Assembly (NCBI RefSeq): GCF_048548695.1
Contig: NZ_JBLYIF010000002.1
DNA: 64,000 nt
Reading direction: 5' to 3' (one strand)
From: Neptuniibacter sp048548695
Lineage (GTDB): Bacteria; Pseudomonadota; Gammaproteobacteria; Pseudomonadales; Balneatricaceae
The position numbers and the translations under genes are program-made. This document shows positions 53,614 through 61,078 of the stretch, piece after piece. A model generated the notes under the pieces. The model saw only the letters and a program-made list of their open reading frames with translations. It had not been told where the DNA came from and made no database searches. Every line of letters starts with the position of its first letter. The stretch's first letter is position 1.

Positions 53614-53620
53614 GGCTTTT

Positions 53621-54109
53621 TCAGGCTTTACCGATACGGCTTTGCGCTTTATACAGTCCGGCACTACCTGATTGGTCGTATAGCTTGTCTTCCTGGCGCT
53701 GACCGCGAATGATAGCTAACAGCTGTTGTACATTGCGTTGACTGCGGGAGATAACAGTTTCATTGCGGGTGTTTTTGCGTTGCATTTGCTGCAGCTGATT
53801 TTCTAGTTCTGTCACGGCCTGTGATAGTTCTGGCTGCAGTGAACTTGCTGGTTCGGATTCCGGTAAACGGTAACCATTAATAGGGCTGTTAATACCATAG
53901 CTACTCAGTAACTCGGTGCGTTTGACGCGAAATTGTTGAAATTCAGTGAGCAGGGAAGTTTTACGCTGTGTGATGTCGCTGAGAGCATCGAGATCCTGTT
54001 GGCTAAGGATCTCGAGTTCAGCATCGTAGACTTGGTCAAGTGTTTGCAGAAGCTTGATGCCTTCTTGAAGAAGTGCGGTCAATTGTTGCTGCTGCGAGGG
54101 CGAGAGCAT
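53621..54109 (-). CDS. flgN: Flagellar export chaperone FlgN
   Basis: 162 residues, almost entirely helical with long coiled-coil potential (LLQEGIKLLQTLDQVYDAELEILSQQDLDAL; later LENQLQQMQRKNTRNETVI). Binds the C-terminal helices of FlgK and FlgL and brings them to the export gate. Starts 6 bp after flgM. The conserved RNVQQLLAIIRGQRQ segment near the C-terminus supports the call, mostly together with context. Confidence 0.87.
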   Translation of the reverse strand: MLSPSQQQQLTALLQEGIKLLQTLDQVYDAELEILSQQDLDALSDITQRKTSLLTEFQQFRVKRTELLSSYGINSPINGYRLPESEPASSLQPELSQAVTELENQLQQMQRKNTRNETVISRSQRNVQQLLAIIRGQRQEDKLYDQSGSAGLYKAQSRIGKA

Positions 54110-54115
54110 AAAAAG

Positions 54116-54418
54116 TTAAAATGCCTCGTCCTGTTGCAGCATTTTTTCAGCAATTTTATCAGCATTAATACTGTAGCTGCCCTCTGCAAGAGCGGCTTGA
54201 ATAGCAGCGACACGGTCTGAATCAACCTCAGGTGCGCCTGCCAGAGAAGTTGCAATATCTTTCAGTGATTGCGCTGCATCACTGATCATTACTGTGTCCC
54301 CTTGAGGCGCAGTTTCAGCACCCGGTACTGAAACGCCTTTGGATTGACCGTTGTCGTTGTTCTGTGCACGGGAGCTATTCAGCTGTGCAGCTGTCATCCC
54401 AGTCAGATTTATCGACAT
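54116..54418 (-). CDS. flgM: Anti-sigma-28 factor FlgM
   Basis: 100 residues from ATG 54418 (MSINLTGM), with GAGGATGG before it. Holds FliA (sigma-28) inactive until the hook is finished and FlgM is exported. The C-terminal half has the FliA-binding pattern (PEVDSDRVAAIQAALAEGSYSINADKIAEKML). The N-terminal half is polar and probably unstructured. Preceded by a sigma-28 promoter, giving the usual autoregulatory loop. Confidence 0.93.
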   Translation of the reverse strand: MSINLTGMTAAQLNSSRAQNNDNGQSKGVSVPGAETAPQGDTVMISDAAQSLKDIATSLAGAPEVDSDRVAAIQAALAEGSYSINADKIAEKMLQQDEAF

Positions 54419-54450
54419 GATTCCATCCTCATAAATGTATCTACCCACTT

Positions 54451-54477
54451 ACATCGGCAGATACCGCCGCGACTTTA
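54451..54477 (-). promoter_or_regulatory. Sigma-28 (FliA) promoter for flgM-flgN
   Basis: On the minus strand TAAAGTCG, an 11-bp spacer and GCCGATGT closely match the enterobacterial TAAAGTTT-N11-GCCGATAA consensus, about 33 bp before the flgM start. Confidence 0.85.
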
Positions 54478-54542
54478 GCTTAAAAGGGTATCTTTCGTGA
54501 AAATTTTAATAAATTTCCGGGCCTGAGGCCAGCGGTATCTGG

Positions 54543-55235
54543 TCAAGGCACCCGGACTTGTCCAGGGGCCGTAATTATCCCTTTGATTTCTATGCCAGAT
54601 TGGTCATTTCTGACCCGAATTTGTTCGCCTACAGCGCCGTCTTCAAGCGCGGTGCCAGGTACACGAATACTGACATGCTGACGCTTTGCTTCGATTAAAA
54701 CGGCATCATTGCGTTGAATAGCAACGGGCTGTTTCAGCATATCGGCGGTGAGTACAGTTTCTGCAGCCAGGCTGCGTTTGGTGCTCCAGCCATTGAGGGT
54801 GGCAATATCTGAAAAATAACTGGATTGATTGGTGATGTCCGCTTCTTTGAGCATCACGTTAGCCGCAGATAAAGCACTGTTGCGTGGTAAACTTTTACGG
54901 GTGATAACTACCGGGGCATAGAGATATACTTCTGCGGCCACATACAATTGCCAAAAAGGCATTGGGCAAAACGCCTTCAGGCTGATACGGTGGCCATTGC
55001 CCCGCGGAGTGCCAAAATGCACGGGCCGACTGCATTTTTTGAGTTTTACTGCGCGGTTGATTGGACTGATCTTGACCTCTATGCGAGCGTCTGGTGTGAG
55101 GTTACGGTAATGTTGCAGCAGATGCTGTTTTGCCAGACTTTCCAATTCGATGGCTGATAGTGCTGCAGAACAGAACTCAGATGCCGATAATAACGGGATG
55201 AGAGCTGACAGGCAGATCAGTCGGAGGTGTTTCAC
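54543..55235 (-). CDS. flgA: Flagellar P-ring assembly chaperone FlgA
   Basis: 230 residues from GTG 55235, chosen because GGAAG precedes it and it puts the signal peptide (MKHLRLICLSALIPLLSAS, cut before ALSAIEL) at the N-terminus; a TTG at 55286 is an alternative. Periplasmic chaperone for FlgI polymerisation. SAF domain in the C-terminal half (LPRNSALSAANVML; PVAIQRNDAVLIEAKRQHVSIRVPGTALEDG), and a closing IKGIITAPGQVRV. Divergent from cheV, same order as in Vibrio. Confidence 0.94.
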   Translation of the reverse strand: MKHLRLICLSALIPLLSASEFCSAALSAIELESLAKQHLLQHYRNLTPDARIEVKISPINRAVKLKKCSRPVHFGTPRGNGHRISLKAFCPMPFWQLYVAAEVYLYAPVVITRKSLPRNSALSAANVMLKEADITNQSSYFSDIATLNGWSTKRSLAAETVLTADMLKQPVAIQRNDAVLIEAKRQHVSIRVPGTALEDGAVGEQIRVRNDQSGIEIKGIITAPGQVRVP

Positions 55236-55242
55236 GGGGCGC

Positions 55243-55268
55243 TTCCGTTTGGGCTGGTGCGGCAAAAG
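55243..55268. promoter_or_regulatory. Flagellar motif copy between flgA and cheV
   Basis: TTCCGTTTG followed by CGGCAAAAG (55260-55268) repeats the words found upstream of flgF (TTCCGTTTG...CGGCAAAAG). No sigma-54 GG-N10-GC pattern is visible in the 85-bp flgA-cheV gap, so promoters here are undefined. See the matching entries at 57137 and 60905. Confidence 0.35.
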
Positions 55269-55320
55269 ATCACAGCGATCAATCAACTTCAGTTAATGTT
55301 TTCTGCAGGATTAAGAGATC

Positions 55321-56253
55321 ATGTCAGGTATCCTAGATAGTGTAAACCTGCGTACCCAGATGGTAGGGCAGAACCGTTTAGAGCTGTTACTGTTTAGTCT
55401 AGAAACACCGCAGCGGTATGGCATCAATGTCTTCAAAGTACGTGAAGTTCTGCAGTGCCCGGAGTTGACGGAAGTCCCGCGGCAGACCTCATCAGTTAAG
55501 GGGATGGCGCATATTCGTGGCGAGACCATTCCGGTATTGGACCTGTCCGAAGCTGTTGGCCGTTCTCCCATTCCTCATGATGAGCAGCGCCAGTGTTTCC
55601 TGATTGTTGCGGAATATAACCGCCGTACACTGGCGTTTTTGGTGCGCCGTGTTGATCGTATTCTAAATACCCACTGGGATCAGATCATGCCGCCGCCGAC
55701 TGAAATCGGCGTGGAAAATTATTTGACCGCTATTTTTGAGTATGAAGACAAGCTGGTTGAAATTCTCGACGTTGAGCAGATTTTGGCAGATTTGTATCCA
55801 ATGAAAACAGAGGTCAGCGAAACGGTTGCCGATAGCACTGTGCGCGAACAGGCACAGGACTATCAGATTCTTATCGTTGATGACTCTGCAGTGGCGCGCA
55901 ATCAGATGCAGCGAAGTCTGGAAAGTCTGGGTATCAAAGTTATGGCGCGTAATAACGGCCGTGAAGCCTGGGATACCCTGATGCAATTGGTGGATAAGGG
56001 AGTCGATGTATCCACCATGTTCCTGATGATTATCTCTGATATAGAGATGCCAGAGATGGATGGCTATACCCTGACATCGATGATCAAGGGGCATGATGCG
56101 CTGTCCAAGCTGCATGTTGTATTACATACCTCTTTATCGGGTGGTTTCAACGTGTCCATGGTTAAAAAAGTCGGTGCGGATGGTTTTCTGGCTAAGTTTG
56201 ATCCGGATGAGCTGGCATCGGTTGTGGTCCACCGGATAAAACAAGTACGTTAA
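55321..56253 (+). CDS. cheV: Chemotaxis coupling protein CheV
   Basis: 310 residues. CheW-like domain (NRLELLLFSLETPQRYGINVFKV, about 18-40, then VKGMAHIRGETIPVLDL) fused to a C-terminal receiver (QILIVDDSAVARNQMQ, phosphoacceptor Asp in ISDIEMPEMDGYTL, and FLAKFDPDEL). Couples receptors to CheA and adapts through receiver phosphorylation. Next to cheR and the flgB operon, as in Vibrio and Pseudomonas. Confidence 0.96.
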   Translation: MSGILDSVNLRTQMVGQNRLELLLFSLETPQRYGINVFKVREVLQCPELTEVPRQTSSVKGMAHIRGETIPVLDLSEAVGRSPIPHDEQRQCFLIVAEYNRRTLAFLVRRVDRILNTHWDQIMPPPTEIGVENYLTAIFEYEDKLVEILDVEQILADLYPMKTEVSETVADSTVREQAQDYQILIVDDSAVARNQMQRSLESLGIKVMARNNGREAWDTLMQLVDKGVDVSTMFLMIISDIEMPEMDGYTLTSMIKGHDALSKLHVVLHTSLSGGFNVSMVKKVGADGFLAKFDPDELASVVVHRIKQVR

Positions 56254-56271
56254 GTCGTTCGCCTAGAGTCG

Positions 56272-56280
56272 AAAAAAAAA
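56272..56280 (+). repeat. A9 homopolymer just before the cheR start
   Basis: Nine consecutive As end two bases before the cheR ATG, in the position where a Shine-Dalgarno would be expected; none is present. It could change length by slippage, but whether that matters is unknown. Confidence 0.7.
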
Positions 56281-56281
56281 C

Positions 56282-57130
56282 ATGCTCACGCCGCCACCGC
56301 CCGGTTTTCAGATTGCCGCGGACGATTTCCGTGAATTTCGCCAGTTCCTTGAGGAACATAGCGGTATTTTGCTGACTGATAATAAACAGTATCTGGTGCA
56401 AAGCCGTTTACGGGAGTTGGCGCGTGCAAACCAGTGTGCGGACCTGAAGACGCTCTTGAGTATGCTGCGCCGTCCAGGTTCTATGCGGCTGCGAGAACAG
56501 ATTGTCGAAGCAATGACGACCCATGAAACCTTGTGGTTTCGTGACACCCATCCTTTTACTCTGCTGCAAAATAAATTGGTGCCAGAGCTGGTTGAACAGC
56601 GTCCCACTCAACCTTTACGGATATGGTCTGCCGCTTGTGCTACTGGTCAGGAGCCATACTCGATCAGCATGATTATGGAGGAGTGTCGGCGCTCCGGTCG
56701 GCAACGTATGCCCAGTGTAGAGATTGTCGCCACAGATATATCTACGCAAATTCTGGAGACCGCGAAACGCGGTGAATATGAGATGCTAGCGCTGGGCCGT
56801 GGGCTCACTGCTGAGCAGCGGGAACGTTTTTTTGATCAGACAGTGAATGGCAGTTGGCAGGTAAAAACCAAACTGCGGCAAGCTGTACGTTTTCAGCAAC
56901 TGAATTTGCTGGGTGCTTACACGTCCTTGGGTAAGTTTGATGTTATTTTCTGTCGTAATGTGTTGATCTACTTTTCCAGTGAGCGAAAATTGGAAATCCT
57001 GCGCAAATTACATGGTTCCCTGCGTCCTGGTGGGTATCTGTTTCTCGGGGCATCCGAGTTTTTACCTGCCATGGATGATAAGTACCGCATGTTGCATTGC
57101 CGCCCTGGCATTGTTTATCAAGCGCTTTAA
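56282..57130 (+). CDS. cheR: Chemotaxis protein methyltransferase CheR
   Basis: 282 residues. Methylates glutamates of chemoreceptors with SAM for adaptation. N-terminal helical domain (FREFRQFLEEHSGILLTDNKQYLVQSRL), then the methyltransferase core with LRIWSAACATGQEPYSISM (SAM site, about 107-125), ATDIST, and the FDVIFCRNVLIYF motif (about 217-230). No Shine-Dalgarno is visible before the ATG. Likely cotranscribed with cheV. Confidence 0.96.
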   Translation: MLTPPPPGFQIAADDFREFRQFLEEHSGILLTDNKQYLVQSRLRELARANQCADLKTLLSMLRRPGSMRLREQIVEAMTTHETLWFRDTHPFTLLQNKLVPELVEQRPTQPLRIWSAACATGQEPYSISMIMEECRRSGRQRMPSVEIVATDISTQILETAKRGEYEMLALGRGLTAEQRERFFDQTVNGSWQVKTKLRQAVRFQQLNLLGAYTSLGKFDVIFCRNVLIYFSSERKLEILRKLHGSLRPGGYLFLGASEFLPAMDDKYRMLHCRPGIVYQAL

Positions 57131-57136
57131 TCTCTC

Positions 57137-57177
57137 TTGCCGCCGGCGGCAAAAAGCGGTTCCGGTTTGCCGCTTTT
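57137..57177. promoter_or_regulatory. Palindromic upstream element of the flgB operon (candidate activator site)
   Basis: A perfect 16-bp palindrome TTGCCGCC/GGCGGCAA (57137-57152) is followed by AAAAGCGG (57152-57159) and its inverse CCGCTTTT (57170-57177). It contains CGGCAAAAAGCGG (57147-57159), which recurs with one A fewer upstream of flgF. It lies about 90-110 bp before the sigma-54 promoter, a normal distance for an enhancer-binding activator site. The second inverted repeat, followed by GTTT, may also end cheR transcription. Confidence 0.5.
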
Positions 57178-57245
57178 GTTTCCTCTATACAGCGCTATAA
57201 ATACCATTTATTTATATATATTTGATATATAACGATAAATTAAAA

Positions 57246-57262
57246 TTGGTGCGCTGCTTGCT
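57246..57262 (+). promoter_or_regulatory. Sigma-54 promoter of flgBCDE
   Basis: TTGGTGCGCTGCTTGCT has the invariant GG (57248-57249) and GC (57260-57261) exactly 10 bp apart, with a good TTGCT -12 element. It lies 35 bp before the flgB start. Confidence 0.85.
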
Positions 57263-57295
57263 TTATTTCCTGCAGATCCATCTGGAGGCAAGTAA

Positions 57296-57697
57296 ATGGC
57301 AATTAATTTTGAGTCAGCGCTGGGTATTCATGATGATGCGGTGTTATTTCGCAGCCGTCGTGCGGAAGTGCTGGCTAACAATATTGCCAATGCTGATACC
57401 CCAAACTATAAAGCGCGTGATCTTGATTTTGCGGCTGTGCTGGACGGTATGGTCGATCAGCAACCGGTAATGCGCCCTGCGGTTACTAATGCATCGCATC
57501 AGACCGATCTGCTCAGTCCTGACTATGCAGCGGATCTGATGTTCCGTCTTCCGCAGCAGCCATCGGTAGATGGTAATACCGTTGAATTGCAGCAGGAAAT
57601 GGCGCGCTACACAGAAAACGCAATGGACTATCAGGCTTCCTTCCAGTTGTTGAACCGTAAGATTACGGGTCTGAAATCTGCAATCAAGGGTGAATAA
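57296..57697 (+). CDS. flgB: Flagellar proximal rod protein FlgB
   Basis: 133 residues. Rod protein next to the MS ring. The conserved N-terminal rod motif NNIANADTPNYKARDLDF (about 30-47) and C-terminal VELQQEMARYTENAMDYQAS (about 95-115) are present. First gene of the sigma-54 operon, 2 bp before flgC. Confidence 0.97.
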   Translation: MAINFESALGIHDDAVLFRSRRAEVLANNIANADTPNYKARDLDFAAVLDGMVDQQPVMRPAVTNASHQTDLLSPDYAADLMFRLPQQPSVDGNTVELQQEMARYTENAMDYQASFQLLNRKITGLKSAIKGE

Positions 57698-57699
57698 AT

Positions 57700-58131
57700 A
57701 TGTCACTGAGTAATGTATTTGCAATTGCTGGCTCTGCCATGAATGCGCAGACCATACGGCTGAATACCACAGCCAGTAACCTGGCAAATGCTGAAAGCGT
57801 TAGCTCCAGTGTTGATTCCACCTACCGTGCACGCAAACCGGTTTTTTCGGTACAGCAGGTGCAGGGTATGGATTCCCTCGGGGCATCAGTACCACCCGCA
57901 GGTCGAGGCGTGCAGGTCGACGGAATTGTTGAAAGTCAGGCAGAGTTACGACAGGAATACAGCCCGGATCACCCAATGGCGGATGAAAACGGCTATGTTT
58001 ATTACCCAAATGTGAATGTTGTAGAAGAGATGGCTGACATGATCTCGGCATCACGTTCGTTCCAGATCAATACTGAAATTATGAATACGGCCAAGCAGAT
58101 GATTCAGCAAAGTCTGTCGCTTGGGCAGTAA
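57700..58131 (+). CDS. flgC: Flagellar proximal rod protein FlgC
   Basis: 143 residues. Rod protein with N-terminal LNTTASNLANAESVSSS and the C-terminal YVYYPNVNVVEEMADMI and ASRSFQINTEIMNTAKQM signatures of the FlgC/FlgG axial family. 18-bp gap to flgD. Confidence 0.97.
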   Translation: MSLSNVFAIAGSAMNAQTIRLNTTASNLANAESVSSSVDSTYRARKPVFSVQQVQGMDSLGASVPPAGRGVQVDGIVESQAELRQEYSPDHPMADENGYVYYPNVNVVEEMADMISASRSFQINTEIMNTAKQMIQQSLSLGQ

Positions 58132-58149
58132 GGGTGAGAGGTAGCAGCC

Positions 58150-58854
58150 ATGAGTAATGTAAATGGCGTTAACCAGAATATTTTTGAGCAGATAAATAGC
58201 CAAAACAAAACAACTAGCGGTTCATCTACCTCGACGCAGGCGGCTGAAGACAGCGATATGTTTATGCGGCTGATGATCGCTCAATTGAGTAATCAGGATC
58301 CAACCAGTCCTGCAGATACCTCTGATTTTATGCAGCAAATTGCCACCATGTCTCAGGTGGAGAGCATTAATCAGTTGAATGTCTCGGTGAAGGATATGGC
58401 GCAATCAATGCTCACTAGCCAGGCTGCGTTGCAGGCATCGTCCATGGTTGGGCGTTCAGTCTATGTGCCGGGAGATACAGTTGAAGTGGGTACTGCTGCT
58501 AGTCCATATGCACACGGGGCATTTACATTGGATAGCAGTGCCTCAGCCGTTCGTATCCGGGTGTATAACTCCAGCGGATCGCTGGTGGATACCATGGACT
58601 TGGGTGCAGTTCAGCAGGGCAGTCATGACTTTGCCTGGCAGATGCCACTGGATGATGACGGACAGCCCACGATTCCGCCGGGTGACTTTACGTTCACGGT
58701 AGAGCGGTTGGTGGATGGTGAATACCAGGCCATGGACACCCGTATGGCACACACTGTGAACAGTGTCACCTTGGGTGAAAACGGTATTGGTATGAAAGTG
58801 AATACAAATGCTGGCAGCTTTGATGTCAGCGAAGTTGAACAGATCGGCGTATAA
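58150..58854 (+). CDS. flgD: Flagellar hook cap protein FlgD
   Basis: 234 residues. Scaffold that caps the growing hook. N-terminal conserved DMFMRLMIAQLSNQDPTSPADTSDFM-type segment (about 35-60), then a Tudor-like and Fn3-like C-terminal part (VRIRVYNSSGSLVDTMDLG, then PPGDFTFTVE). Operon order flgC-flgD-flgE is standard. Confidence 0.96.
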   Translation: MSNVNGVNQNIFEQINSQNKTTSGSSTSTQAAEDSDMFMRLMIAQLSNQDPTSPADTSDFMQQIATMSQVESINQLNVSVKDMAQSMLTSQAALQASSMVGRSVYVPGDTVEVGTAASPYAHGAFTLDSSASAVRIRVYNSSGSLVDTMDLGAVQQGSHDFAWQMPLDDDGQPTIPPGDFTFTVERLVDGEYQAMDTRMAHTVNSVTLGENGIGMKVNTNAGSFDVSEVEQIGV

Positions 58855-58866
58855 GAGGGTAGATCA

Positions 58867-60819
58867 ATGGCAGGTTTCAACACAGCAGTGACAGGCCTGA
58901 AGTCGGCAAGCACTGACCTTGATGTCACCGGTAACAACATCGCTAACGCAAGCACCGTGGGTTTCAAATCCTCACGGACTGAGTTTGGTGATATTTACGC
59001 CACCGCAGTTGTGGGCGCAGGCTCCTCCAACGTCGCCGGCTCTGGTGTCACGGTAACCGATATCGCGCAGGACTTTCAGGCGGGGACGATTGAGTTCACC
59101 AATAATAACCTGGATTTAGCGATCAATGGTTCCGGTTTCTTTCAGCTTGATGACGGGCAGGGCAGTGTCACCTACACGCGTGCTGGCTCCTTTGAGTTGG
59201 ACAAAGATGGCTTTATCGTTTCCAAGTCAGGCAAGTATCTGCAGGGTTATGGTCTGGATGACCAGGGCAACCGGCTGCCAATCGGCAACCTGGCAGTGAC
59301 CCAGAAAGAAAGCCCACCAAAGGCGACGGAAACCATTGATCTGTCGTTTAACATCGATGCGCGGCTGGATGAAACCAAATTGCTGCCGGAATACGACAAG
59401 GATGAGCCGGGTTCATTCAGTTACAGCACCACAGTGCGTACCTTTGATAGCCTGGGTAACGAACATACCATCAAGTTCAACTTTGTTGAGCAGCGCCCGG
59501 TTAATGAGATTCGTACCACCACCTTTGATACTGACCCTACCAGTCTGGATATCTCTGATGTCTCAGTCGATTTTGCTGCTGATTTTGACGCTGATGGCAA
59601 TCTGGATCCTACCGTATTGTCTGACCTGCAGACCGCCGACCCACGTATTTTGTTGGTGAATTACAATGCCGCAGATAATGAGTTGAATGTGACATTTAAG
59701 TCAGACTCAACCCAATACGGTGATCTGGTAATAGACAACATTGCCGGTGGTGCGGTGGTGGAATCTACGTCAACTGACGAGCGTCCATCCAACGAAGTGC
59801 ATACCTATTCGTTTGAAGCTAACGGTGCCGGCGCGTTTGATGCCTCGGGTAACCTGACCTCCGATGTAAATTTTGAACTTGGTGGTGTGTCGTTCTCGTT
59901 CGCCACCGGTACTGCCAAAAGTACCATCGGTGATCAGTTGGCGGCGCAGCAGTCGTTGATTATCGATCGTAACCCGGATGTTCAGTCTGTGCTGTTTGAT
60001 TCCACTTCTGGTGAGATCAACGTAACCTATAAGTCTGAAGTCGGGAACGTTGCCAATGACCTGCTGGCGTTTGCCGATGATGCTGCTAACAGCCTGTTCG
60101 TAGATGGCGCGGCAGCCGATGAGCCAACCAGTATAGTGAATGGTGATAACTCCTATCAGGGCTACTACCGCGCTTATGCCTACTTGAACGGTGATACGCA
60201 GCTGGAATTGGGTAAAATCAATGACCCGGGTGAGTCCGCTACGGTGTCAGATGCTGGTCCTGTTTTGTTGCAGTTTAATCCGACCAACGGTTTGTTGAGT
60301 GAGATTAATGGTGATGCGGTAGTGGCAGGTGCGGCTGTGCCCAAGCTGACGGTCTATGGCGCTGACCCGGCTGACCCAAATACTGACATTTCCCTGGATC
60401 TGGAAGGTTCCACTCAGTTTGCTTCGGCTTCTATTGTAAAAGCCTCTAATCAGGACGGATATACCAAAGGTGACCTGATTGGCGTGAGCTTTGGTGAAAC
60501 CGGCGAGATGGTTGCCAGCTTCTCCAATGGGCAAAATGCCAACTTAGGTGTGGTTGCTATCTCTACGTTTGAAAACCAATCAGGGCTGCAACCTGCGGGT
60601 GACACCGAGTGGAGTGCAACATTGACGTCTGGTGATGCCATCCTCAACCCACCGGGTACTGGTTTGAACGGCACCTTGCGTTCAGCAGCACTGGAGCAGT
60701 CGAATGTTGACCTGTCTGCAGAGCTGGTAAGCCTGATTGAAGCACAGCGTAATTTCCAGGCGAACTCAAAAACCCTGGAAACATTAAATAACGTGACGCA
60801 GGCTATTTTGCAGATCTGA
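58867..60819 (+). CDS. flgE: Flagellar hook protein FlgE, long form with internal duplication
   Basis: 650 residues, against about 400-460 in E. coli and Vibrio. N-terminal rod/hook motif NNIANASTVGFKSSRTEFG (about 22-40), GSGFFQLDDGQG with YTRAGSFELDKDG (about 88-118), and C-terminal LEQSNVDLSAELVSLIEAQRNFQANSK (about 615-640) are intact, so the D0/D1 parts are normal. The extra length is in the middle (about 205-400), where two related segments start RPVNEIRTTTF (209) and RPSNEVHTYSF (305) and end ELNVTFKSD (272) and EINVTYKSE (381). This exposed part is where family members vary most. Confidence 0.96.
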   Translation: MAGFNTAVTGLKSASTDLDVTGNNIANASTVGFKSSRTEFGDIYATAVVGAGSSNVAGSGVTVTDIAQDFQAGTIEFTNNNLDLAINGSGFFQLDDGQGSVTYTRAGSFELDKDGFIVSKSGKYLQGYGLDDQGNRLPIGNLAVTQKESPPKATETIDLSFNIDARLDETKLLPEYDKDEPGSFSYSTTVRTFDSLGNEHTIKFNFVEQRPVNEIRTTTFDTDPTSLDISDVSVDFAADFDADGNLDPTVLSDLQTADPRILLVNYNAADNELNVTFKSDSTQYGDLVIDNIAGGAVVESTSTDERPSNEVHTYSFEANGAGAFDASGNLTSDVNFELGGVSFSFATGTAKSTIGDQLAAQQSLIIDRNPDVQSVLFDSTSGEINVTYKSEVGNVANDLLAFADDAANSLFVDGAAADEPTSIVNGDNSYQGYYRAYAYLNGDTQLELGKINDPGESATVSDAGPVLLQFNPTNGLLSEINGDAVVAGAAVPKLTVYGADPADPNTDISLDLEGSTQFASASIVKASNQDGYTKGDLIGVSFGETGEMVASFSNGQNANLGVVAISTFENQSGLQPAGDTEWSATLTSGDAILNPPGTGLNGTLRSAALEQSNVDLSAELVSLIEAQRNFQANSKTLETLNNVTQAILQI

Positions 60820-60843
60820 CCCGATCTCAACTTGCCGTCCTAT

Positions 60844-60869
60844 AGGCCGTACTTCGTACGGCCTTTTTT
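60844..60869 (+). terminator. Rho-independent terminator after flgE
   Basis: AGGCCGTAC (60844-60852) pairs with GTACGGCCT (60856-60864) around a TTC loop, followed by Ts. It ends the flgBCDE unit. Confidence 0.93.
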
Positions 60870-60904
60870 ATGGGACAAACTTTTCCCTTCTCTAGACGAA
60901 GTTT

Positions 60905-60929
60905 TCCGTTTGCCATCGGCAAAAGCGGC
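60905..60929. promoter_or_regulatory. Upstream element of the flgF operon (candidate activator site)
   Basis: TTTGCC/GGCAAA (60909-60923) is an inverted repeat with a 3-nt spacer, and the 3' side continues as CGGCAAAAGCGG (60917-60928), nearly identical to CGGCAAAAAGCGG upstream of flgB. Centre lies about 78 bp before the -24 element of the sigma-54 promoter. Confidence 0.5.
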
Positions 60930-60991
60930 AATTTTGTGCCTTTTGTGTTTTTTTATTTCTTTTATATCAATATCTTATGTTTTTTATTTTG

Positions 60992-61008
60992 TTGGCACAT
61001 AGATTGCT
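60992..61008 (+). promoter_or_regulatory. Sigma-54 promoter of flgFGHI
   Basis: TTGGCACATAGATTGCT is close to the consensus TGGCACG-N4-TTGCW: GG at 60994-60995, GC at 61006-61007, 10 bp apart. It is 70 bp before the flgF start. Confidence 0.92.
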
Positions 61009-61078
61009 ATTTAGTGTTTAGTGTATTTGTTTTTAATGATCAGGTGGCAAGCAAGGCCTGACTGAATGGCAGACAGCA

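Noticed and set aside
55236..55320. Sigma-54 promoter for cheV
   Set aside because: No GG and GC pair at exactly 10-bp spacing was found in the flgA-cheV gap.
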